NCBI GenBank assembly: GCA_016271365.2
Contig: CM057453.1
Coordinates: 1,078,197,001-1,078,261,000, forward strand
Source of the DNA: Neoceratodus forsteri
Lineage: Eukaryota; Chordata; Ceratodontiformes; Ceratodontidae
Length of the DNA: 64,000 bases
Direction: 5' to 3'
Positions 56,116 to 64,000 of this stretch are shown piece after piece. Positions within the stretch are counted from its first letter, which is position 1. Each line of letters opens with the position of its first letter. The position numbers and the translations under genes were made by a program. The notes below the pieces were generated by a model that saw only the letters and a list, made by a program, of their open reading frames with translations, ran no database searches and was not told where the DNA came from.

Positions 56116-56575
56116 AATGAATAACAAATTAATCACACTGTAAGATTTAAATGGGATAGGGCATCAACACGATACTTTTGCGGGATCACAGTACAGAGAA
56201 TATCGAAATGGTTGTTGCCCAGTACAATCTGCACTAGCATACTATAGCTGACATTTTTCTTTTGAAATGGATATTACATTCAAAACATTAGAGACTGGGT
56301 GTATAAAGTCTATTTTACCTACTTTAAAACATCCTGCCCTCTTCCTAGTTGCTTACCCAGTACCTGGCTCAACATTCTTGTGTCTGGAGGCACTCCTATT
56401 TCCTGGACCCCCTTCCTAGAGGTGAAGGTATTAGCAGTGATACTGCCAGATGCACCATCATCCCAGTGCCCCTCCATACAGGGGACATTGGCAGCGATGC
56501 TTCTGGATTTGACTGCAGATGGAGGAGGAGGAGGACATTAAACTTATGGGCCAATCCCCCTATGAACAGAGGGGC
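56116..56575. other. Unrecognised sequence
   Basis: A plus-strand frame of 82 codons and overlapping ones show no recognisable motif. A GGAGGAGGAGGAGG run lies at 56,521-56,534. Confidence 0.4.
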
Positions 56576-56579
56576 AGAG

Positions 56580-56905
56580 TGGGAGCAAACAAAATAGCTG
56601 CTGAGTGGCACATCATGGAGTCACAGTAGCATCCATGGTTTGTAAAGGAGAATAAGTAAAAGTGCTGCTGAGTGCCAGATCACTCACAGTTGTCCCGGCA
56701 GAACCAAGATGGAGGAGCTGAGCATGTCAGAGAGCCAACAAGTTGCAGATCCCTCAATGTCAGCAGCACTGTGATTAAGGGGAGCAAGTAAAAGAGTCAA
56801 CAAGTAGCAGGTCACTCAATCCTAGCAGTACCGAGATGGGGGGGGGGGAACAAGTGAATGAGTATCTAAGTGGCAGATCACTGAGTCCTGACAGCAAAGT
56901 GAGCA
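56580..56905. repeat. Tandem repeat of about 75 bp, four loose copies
   Basis: Pieces such as AAGTAAAAGTGCTGCTGAGTG, AGTGCCAGATCACTCA, AACAAGTTGCAGATCCCTCA, AACAAGTAGCAGGTCACTCA and AAGTGGCAGATCACTGAG recur every 70-85 bp, each followed by AGCAGNACNGAGATGG-like text. Confidence 0.55.
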
Positions 56906-58914
56906 GACCATTAAACCACTGAAGCAGTTTAAGCATGCTGTGTGCATAGTGAAGAAAACATTGAGTGTGTGTGGCCAGTTTTGGTATTAGGAATGAGCAA
57001 GAACCACAGAGCAATAGGCCCTTCCATACTGGCCACACATTAGCTGCATATCAGCCTCATAGGAAAACACCTCAACCAATGAATCACAGGCTGTCAGGCA
57101 AATTGACAGCTCAGTTTGCACACCCCAGTAAGGATGACTTTGAAAAGGAAAATATACTTTTGGTAGGCATCAAGGCGCCTGAAATGGTCACATACTGGTG
57201 TTTAAATGAATGCACAGCCCCACAGCACCACTGTTTTGAAGTGGGAGTGTCTGTTTGCTCCATAGCTCACTGGCTAACACGCCAACACTCCTACTCAGTG
57301 TACACAGGATACCAACGTTTTCCTTTACATTTTGCAAACACACATACAACAGATAAGCATAGCTTTTAGGATTCAGAGGTAGCCAGTGACAAAGTATATA
57401 CTATTATATCTAGATATAATTGGATATTTCGGAAGGATTCACATTAATTTCAAAGTTATTTCCTGAGGTGCATCTAGATATGTCTATGTATTTTAAAGGC
57501 CTTACCTATGACAATCACTGTATTAGGAGGCAGTCATGAGAAGCGTTTTATTTTCATGATTCTATTAAAAATGTAAAATAGTCCTTATTCCTCCAACAGC
57601 TGCATCTATCCCCAGGATATGCTCACCCTCTCATGGGGAAGGGATACAACATTTTCCAAAAGTATTACAATTTTGAATAGAAGCCATTACAGACTAATAA
57701 GAATGGGCTTTTCACACATCAACTAAGATGGAGATGTTGGAGTATGCAGCCAAACCACCTAGAATCAGAATAGCTTTTTTTCCACATTTTTTATTTTTCT
57801 GTTTTATACTTTTTCTAGAATTGATTACTATGAATTAATGAGCAAACATCCTGTTTGTGTGCCAGAAATGCAAATGAATATTTAGTTCATGCAGAAAAGC
57901 CCTTAAAGTGAGCCAACCTCAACAGGTTATTTCGCATCTTCCATATTTAGTACAGTGGCTTCGTGATTGTAAATTTATGGCAGAAGGCTTGACTGAACAA
58001 ACGTACCACTTTTTTGTTGCAACAGTAAACTATACCTTTATAGCATTCCAGAAGGAAAGGACCTTTGAAAACAGAGATCAATGCCAGGTTTGTTGTTAAT
58101 GTTCCTTCAAACCAGTCATATCTGCCTCCAGTCACTCACACAGGTTAAAGCCAGTAGGAATAAAGGGCAGAAAGACAACTGTTCAGGACACTCTAGGGTA
58201 GCGTTAGACTGCACTGAATAAGTTATCCATCCTGTTCTTTTTTGATGGACTGGCAAGTGTCAATATGAGTGGTGAGGGTAGTTTGAGATGAATGCTATTC
58301 ACAAAGTCATATGAACAGAATTAGTGTAAATTTGAGAGACTCATTAATTGGACATTTTCTGTAATTAAACTGCTTTTAAAAGCAATCATGAGTCTCAATA
58401 TTTTAGTAACAATAATCATTAACCTCCAGCAAAGTAACTAGGTTGCTCCTGATTCTGAAAAATGTCTTGCTACCTCCAGTTTTAGCAAATAATGCATTTT
58501 CATAATACTGTATTGACTGAAGAAGTGATTCACAAGTGATGATTGCACTGCTTTAGATGGCTTTACTGTCATAATCTTAGGGCTCCAGAGCTTTGTTGTA
58601 CCAGTATAATTTTAATAATACAATATGCCATTAGGTTTTTTATTTAAGTTGTAGCAATGTAAAATCATAGTGTAACAATTGCATGACGTGGTAATTTAAA
58701 AACCAATAAAAACAATTATAATTTTCTGTTACCATTCTAAACCTCTTGGTCACACACAGGGAAGGCGTGGTTCCAGGTTATTTATTAAAATGTGTATCAC
58801 TGAATTTTCCTCATTTAGCAGTGAATGTCATGAGCATTAAAGCATTACTTTCCACAGAGGTCAGACTTTCTGTATTTCTAACTTGATGATGATGTATTCC
58901 TTACTTTATCTAAC
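56906..58914. other. Two kilobases without recognised features
   Basis: AT-rich sequence. The longest frame (56,965-57,369, 134 codons, plus) contains no known motif; the frames have no splice or codon support. It may be old unique DNA. Confidence 0.5.
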
Positions 58915-58916
58915 TA

Positions 58917-60506
58917 CAGTGGCGTGAAAAAGTATTTGCCCCCTTCCCGATTTTCTCTATTATTGCATATTTGACACACTGGATGTTTTCAGGTCTTTAG
59001 ACAAAATATAATATTAGATAAAGGGAACCTGAGTGAACAAATAACACTTTTTTTTTTTTACTTATTTCATTTATTTAATGAAAAAGTTAACCAACACCAA
59101 CTGGCACTGTGTGAAAAAGTAGTGCCCCTAGTTAAATCAACCCAATTAAAGGATAATTAGAGTCAGCTGATTGAACACAGCCAGGCTTGATTACAGCCAG
59201 CCCTGCTCAATATAAACCTCACTTATTTTGACCCTTACCATCAGAGTCACGTTGCCAGCACAAAGATTCAACAGCACATTATGCCATGATCAAAGGAAGT
59301 TCCTGAAAGATCAGAAAAATGTGTTGCCCTCTATCAGTCTGGAAAGGGTTACAAAGCTATTTCTAAGGCTCTGGGACTCCATCGAACCACAGTGAGCCAT
59401 AATCTCCAAATGGAGAACACTTGAACAGTAGTGAATCTTCCCAGGAGTGGGCGGCCTGCCAAAATTACTCCAAGGGCGCAGCGTAAAATCATCCAGGAAG
59501 TCTCAAAGGATCCTAAAACAACATCCAAAGAACTGCAGACTTCTCTTGACTCAACTAAGGTCAGTGTTCATGACTCCACAAGCAGAAAGAGACTGGGCAA
59601 AAATGGGCTTCATGTGAGAGTAGCAAGGCGGAAACCACTTCTAACAAAGAAGAACATAAATGCTTGTCTCACATTGCCAAAAGCACCTGGATGATCCACA
59701 AGCCTTTTGGGAAAATGTTCTATGGACAGATGAGTCCAAAGTGGAACTTTTGGGCGACATATGATCCCATAATGTCTCGCGTAAAGCAAACACAGCATTC
59801 CACAGTAAGAACACCATACCAGCCGCCAAACATGGTGGTGGTAGTGTGATGGTGGGATGCTTTGCTGCCTAAGGACCTGGATGACTTGCCAACATTAAAG
59901 GAACTATGAATTCTGCTCTGTACCAGAAAATTCTTAAGGAGAATGTCCGGTCATCCTTCCGTCAGCTGAAGCTGAAGCGTAGTTAGTCATGCAGCAAGAC
60001 AATGATCCAAAACACAAAAGCAAGTCCACATCAGAATGGCTAAAAGAAGTAAAATTAAAGTTTTGGAGTGGCCTAGTCAAAGTCCAGACTTAAACCCAAT
60101 AGAGATGCTGTGGCAGAACCTGAAACGAGCAGTTCATGCTCGAAAACCTACCAAATGTTACTGAATTAAAGCAGTTCTGCAAGGAAGAGTGAGTTAAAAT
60201 TCCTCCACAGCGATGTGAAAGACTGATATTGAATTATAGGAAGTGTTTGGTTGCAGTCATTGCAGCCAAATGTGCGTAATCCAGTTATTAAGTGTAAAGG
60301 GGCAATTACTTTTTCACACAGTGCCAGTTATTGTGGTTAACTTTTTTCATTAAATAGGTGAAATAAAAAAAACAAGTGTTATTTGTTCACTCAGGTTCCC
60401 TTTATCTAATATTACATTTTCTCTAAAGACCTGAAAACAACCAGTGTGACAAATATGCAATAATAGAGAAAATCAGGAAGGGGGCAAATACTTTTTCACG
60501 CCACTG
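58917..60506 (+). mobile_element. Tc1-type transposon, 1,590 bp, decayed
   Basis: TA at 58,915-58,916 and 60,507-60,508 flanks an element beginning CAGTGGCGTGAAAAAGTATT and ending in its inverse. The inverted repeats are long (about 210 bp), with an inner direct copy (CAGTGCCAGTT-type and GTGTGAAAAAGTA near 59,110). This is a second family, distinct from the one at 31.4 kb by both ends and transposase. Confidence 0.93.
59281..60279 (+). pseudogene. Tc1 transposase, heavily broken
   Basis: Readable pieces: SKEVPERSEKCVALYQSGKG with YKAISKALGLHRTTVSH (first helix-turn-helix), NLPRSGRPAKITPRAQRKI (GRP linker), ARRKPLLTKKNI, then WTDESKVELLG in a shifted frame (first catalytic D at about 59,729). 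[19 protein letters not shown] (about 59,994; second D) and [11 protein letters not shown] (about 60,081; catalytic E) follow. A stop lies two codons into the frame and many others follow. All catalytic residues remain recognisable, so decay is by scattered point changes and small indels. Confidence 0.88.
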
Positions 60507-60508
60507 TA

Positions 60509-61135
60509 TTTCCCACATTCTGAGGGGCAATGTGCTACATACAGCAAGTGTAACCAGGGTTATGCAAATTAAACCTTCCTTTCTTTCAGTTATGAGGACT
60601 GCTCAAATGCAACCTGTATTAAGAAAAATGATTAAAGAAGTAGTTGCCTACTACCGTGAGTAAGAATATCCAAGATCATATGGTCTTCAAAACAAAAGTG
60701 CAATTAGGTGCAAAGTGTTTGGCTGGAGTAGGCAATACAAAATTAGATCAGGCAAGTTAAATCCTACACTGTAAAATATTGTATTCATCACATAAGCTCT
60801 TAGTTAAACATGCACATTGCTTCAGGGAACTCTTGCCAACCACGTGGATTATTAACCAGCAATATGTCTCAGATCCTTTGCATTCTATACAACATCCTCA
60901 GTCTAGTCTGCAACATTTGCCTGCTTTACATGTACCGCAGTTCTACAATGTTAAGACTAGCCTGCCTAAGTCACTTGAGAGAATCAAGTTGATTATAATA
61001 TTCTTCTAATACAGTTAGTGTTTAATGCTATGATGAATAATGTGCACAGTACCATTTCATGTATGAAACAGTCTTTTAACAGATTCAGAGCTGAAATTGA
61101 GAAAATGGGCCTGTTGCTTAGGTGTACATAGGTTC
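60509..61135. other. Unrecognised sequence
   Basis: AT-rich DNA with frames of up to 76 codons and no motif. Nothing supported. Confidence 0.5.
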
Positions 61136-61144
61136 TAGTGCTTA

Positions 61145-61335
61145 ATTTTCTTTTAGCTTAGTGTTTTCTAGTTTTTAGAGCACTTGCATGGTACCATGGA
61201 CATCACAGGTTCAAACCATTACTGAGCCAAACACTTACCAGATGACCCAGAGAATGCCACTTAACCTCCCAGTACTCCTGTCCTCTCAGTAGTAGAGCTG
61301 CGTAGAAGAAAGACCCCACTAAATATGAAATGCTG
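61145..61335 (+). mobile_element. SINE fragment of the MIR-core family
   Basis: TTTAGAGCACTTGCATGGTA (A-box region), CACAGGTTCAAACC (B box), ACCCAGAGAATGCCACTTAA (core) and CTCCCAGTACTCCTGTCC (tail) appear in order. More diverged than the copy at 37.6 kb. Confidence 0.5.
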
Positions 61336-61724
61336 CATCTCTACTTGTCTATCTTAGGTAAATAATTTGTTAAATAAAAGTAAATACTATGCAACACAGT
61401 AAAATCCTGAGAGTTAACACATAAATATAACAATGTTTCTCAAGTGATACATAACATTTCCTAAAGTGGGTGTGTATGGAGAGACAATGCCAAATCAACA
61501 TTCAGTGAAAGTACCGATGATATCCAACACTTTTGACACTGGCAAAAAGGTCTGAATGGATACTTTTTCACTTTGGCATGTCGGCACTTTGACAACATGA
61601 TGTAGTGTTTTAACAGGGAGCACACACTAAGCATCTGCACCTTTTTGTCAAAACACATGAAAAGCAGCAGCCAATCAGCAATGCTAGTAGGATAGACAGT
61701 GAGGAAGGGGTCAGAACAATGAGG

Positions 61725-62100
61725 AATGACTTTGAAAGGCTTAAAATGGTCCAGGATATTGCAGTTGAAATTATATACCAAAAAATGCATGGTAATGTGC
61801 ATTGGGAGCAAAACACAAGAAAAGGTTGAGAGAGCTAAACATGTGTACCCTGAAAACAAGGAGAGAAAGGGGGACATGATGGAAACATATAACTATTTCC
61901 ATGGGATAAACAAGATGAATTATATTTCATTTTTCACCAAAACTGCAAACACAAGCACAAGGGTAAACCACTGAAACTGGCTGGGGTGAAGTTCAGGAGG
62001 GATATATAAAAGTACTCTTTCACAGAAGAGTGGTAGACGGTGGAACAGACTATTGAATGAGGTGGCATGTACCAAACAGTTTGTGGATTCAAATAAGGGA
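61725..62100 (+). mobile_element. CR1 3' fragment, plus strand
   Basis: ACAAGGAGAGAAAGGGGGAC and GATGGAAACATATAACTATT correspond to the CR1 ERRGDMIETYKYF segment (61,857 on). They are followed by GGGATAAACAAGAT and TCTTTCACAGAAGAGTGGTA (FFTERVV segment) and TGGAACAGACTATTGAATGA (the W-N-x-L segment). It is 5'-truncated and meets an inverted CR1 piece at about 62,105. Confidence 0.75.
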
Positions 62101-62104
62101 GGGG

Positions 62105-62298
62105 GAGATGAGGTCTCCAGAAATGGACATAGTACTCTATGTGGAGTCCTACCAGTCCATACAGTCCAGTCCATACAGAGGCAACACCACCTCCCCCTTG
62201 TTGCTGGTGAAATCCTTTACTATGCACCCCAGCATCCCACTAACCCTCCCAACTACCTTGTCACACTGCCTGGCCACCTTTAGGTTATCAAATATGAC
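62105..62298 (-). mobile_element. CR1 fragment, minus strand
   Basis: The minus-strand frame reads DNLKVARQCDKVVGRVSGML, then VVLPLY, and in an adjoining frame VGLHIEYYVHFWRPH. These are the CR1 segments just upstream of those in the adjacent plus-strand piece. The two pieces are inverted relative to one another, as in an inverted truncation or two separate insertions. Confidence 0.75.
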
Positions 62299-64000
62299 TG
62301 TCCCTGGATCCCCACCCTGAAATAACTCAGGCCACTGCTTTGTCACTTTTGGATGCTCGCTGGCAATTTTTATTTAAAGGCACAATTATATATTCATCAT
62401 TTACATCCCAATTCATTTCTAACAATCAATATTTACAATTCAGACATAACAGTCCCATATCACTTCTAGGACATAACAGTCCTGTCTTCCCTCTCATGGT
62501 TCTTCTTCTTGTTCTCTTCCTCTTTCGCCATTGCTTCTCAGGGTTCGGACACCATGATCCAGCCCCCCCTTTCAATAACCTTTACCAAGTACCACACTTA
62601 CCCAGACCACTCCCCCCCACTAGGTGTGCACACAGTGATCTACCCCTAGCTCTATATCCTTCCCTCTCCCCATTACTCCCAGGCCTGGGTTCCTTTGTCC
62701 CAGCCCATGGTACCTACCCCCCTACCTGACCCCTTTTTTCCCTTGCTCCCAAACCCTTCCCTCCCTACACTGCCATCTCCTTTTGTCTGATACCCTCTGG
62801 TGGTGGCTCTCAGCCCGCCCCAGACACTGGCTGACCCATCTGCAGCCCACCCGGCCCATGTGCTGGACCCCATTAGAGCTGCCTTCCTTCCTTCCTTGTG
62901 CCTCCATCTCTAGTGCCTATTCCATGCTCCCTTCCTCTTTGTTGCAGGGAGGGTGGGTGTGCCAATTTACAGCAAGAAAGAGGGCTTACTGAGAGTTACA
63001 GGCCCTTAAATAGCCCCTAAAGACCCCTGATCAGGACCCCTTCTGGCCCGTCCCCTTGGCCAATAGCCAGCAAGCTCCGAGCCTGGTCAGATGAACCATC
63101 CATGAGGTCATAGCGCCTCCCCCTTTCCTTGCAGTACCTTCCCCTTCCCTGTTCCCTCCATCTCCCCCTCACCCACCCTTTCTCTGTATTCATTCCTGGT
63201 TGGGTCCTAGAACAACTTGGCCTGCCTTTAGTGGCAAGCTTAATTGTCCCTGGATCTCCACCCAGAAATAACTCAGGCCACTGCTTTGTCACTTTTGGAT
63301 GCTCTCTGGCAATATTTATTTAAAGGCACAATTATATATTCATCGTTTACATGCCAGTTAATTTCTAACAATCAATATTTACAATTCAGACTTAACAGTC
63401 CCATATCACTTCTAGGACATAACAGTCCTGTCTTCCCTCTCGTGGTTCTTCTTCTTGTTCTCTTCCTCTTTTGCCATTGCTTCTTGGGGTCCAGACACCA
63501 TGATCCGGCCCCCGCTTTCAATCACCATAACCGAGTACCACACTTACCCCAACTACTCCCCCACTAGGTGTGGACAGAAATCCACCCCTAACTTTATATC
63601 CTCCTCCTTTATCTCCCATGCCTGGGTTCCTTGTCCTCAGCCTCCATGGTACTCACCCCCCTACCTGCCCCTTTTCCCTTGCTCCCAAACCCTTTCCATT
63701 GACCCATCTCCAGATTGTGATGGAAGATGAGACTCCTCCCCTTGTAGGCTAGAACCTCAGGCCTTTCTTGTTGGTTTCCCAGACCAGTTCCCCAAAGGGC
63801 CAGAGGAACAGGCACATGCCGAACTCCGTCAGGTGTACCCCATCCGCCCGGTACACATCCTCATGCTTGTATGAAATATCCCTATGCTGGATGTGAACCC
63901 CCCCCATTTCGAACATTTCCCTGGTCAGTTTCCTGTTCAGGCATTTCCACACCACCTCTATTGCATTGGGCCCTTTCACTCCCCGCCATAGTCTCCAGGA
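62299..64000 (-). mobile_element. Probable Ngaro/DIRS-like element, 3' part
   Basis: A stretch starting TGTCCCTGGATCCCCACC at 62,299 recurs at 63,245, an offset of 946 bp, and matches for about 450-500 bp (CAGGCCACTGCTTTGTCAC, AACAATCAATATTTACAATT, CATGGTTCTTCTTCTTGTTC-like text). On the minus strand the order is ORF end (63,749), repeat B1 (63,730 to 63,245), a distinct stretch A2 (63,244 to about 62,850), then repeat B2 (about 62,850 to 62,299). That is the B1-A2-B2 layout of the split direct repeats of Ngaro-type tyrosine-recombinase retrotransposons. The ORF with an SGNH-hydrolase C-terminus supports it. Recombinase and reverse transcriptase would lie beyond the window edge. Confidence 0.5.
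63749..64000 (-). CDS. SGNH-hydrolase-like C-terminus, cut by window edge
   Basis: The minus-strand frame is open from the window edge (its last bases read ...WRLWRGVKGPNAIE) to a stop at 63,749. It contains RLWRGVKGPNAIEVVWKCLN and later DISYKHEDVYRADGVHLTEF, where DGVHL is block V of SGNH/GDSL-type hydrolases (the catalytic Asp and His). The catalytic Ser would be upstream, outside the window. Domains of this type are known as parts of vertebrate retroelement ORFs, including Ngaro elements. The adjoining split repeats at 62.3-63.7 kb fit that. Whether the whole ORF is intact cannot be seen. Host SGNH genes do not usually sit beside such repeats, so I read it as a transposon ORF. Confidence 0.65.
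   Translation of the reverse strand, partial: SWRLWRGVKGPNAIEVVWKCLNRKLTREMFEMGGVHIQHRDISYKHEDVYRADGVHLTEFGMCLFLWPFGELVWETNKKGLRF

Noticed and set aside
56965..57369. 134-codon plus-strand frame as a host exon
   Set aside because: No recognisable motif, no plausible splice sites at its edges and no codon bias that I can see.

Overview
This window looks like intergenic DNA from a large vertebrate genome, packed with transposable elements and satellites. I found no host exon, tRNA, rRNA or CRISPR that I can support. The evidence for a vertebrate is CR1 and L2-type LINEs, SINEs with a MIR-like core that share a 3' tail with the local L2-type LINE, two Tc1 transposons, hAT-type foldback elements and a probable Ngaro/DIRS element with an SGNH-hydrolase ORF. 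An amphibian (caecilian-like) or a repeat-rich reptile would fit this mix; the taxon is a low-confidence inference.

Layout. 1-2.99 kb: mostly unrecognised sequence with one decayed CR1/L3-like fragment. 2.99-8.67 kb: composite element copy A, made of a terminal hairpin, about 23 copies of a 143-bp satellite, 298-bp tandem repeats, a conserved block with a strong U1-type 5' splice site, and an array of short hairpins. 8.7-19.6 kb: a SINE, a TIR element (10.3-11.15 kb), a nearly full-length but broken CR1 (11.4-14.4 kb), and an L2-like LINE (15.4-18.1 kb) interrupted by two later insertions. 19.97-31.2 kb: three foldback elements (one with a perfect 8-bp target duplication) and a CR1 fragment. 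31.4-33.06 kb: a Tc1 transposon whose transposase is open except for one internal stop. 33.2-37.26 kb: a two-unit tandem of about 2.04 kb per unit, each with a hexamer-periodic A-rich tract. 37.6-40.6 kb: a SINE and a 98-bp tandem repeat. 40.6-48.25 kb: two degenerate L2-type LINEs in opposite orientation, separated by a second copy of the 10.3-kb TIR element. 48.3-52.2 kb: a small TIR element and a SINE array into which composite element copy B (minus strand) has inserted. 52.73-55.76 kb: composite copy C. 58.9-60.5 kb: a decayed Tc1 with sharp ends. 61.1-64 kb: a SINE, CR1 fragments and the 3' part of the probable Ngaro-like element, cut by the window edge.

The most unusual content is the composite element family (A, B, C). 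The three copies share both ends, a fixed order of internal blocks and a hairpin array whose stems change in step while the loop motif stays the same. They carry different tandem arrays in the middle. I could not match it to any family I know. All repeat boundaries were read by eye and may be off by tens of bases unless a target duplication is given.
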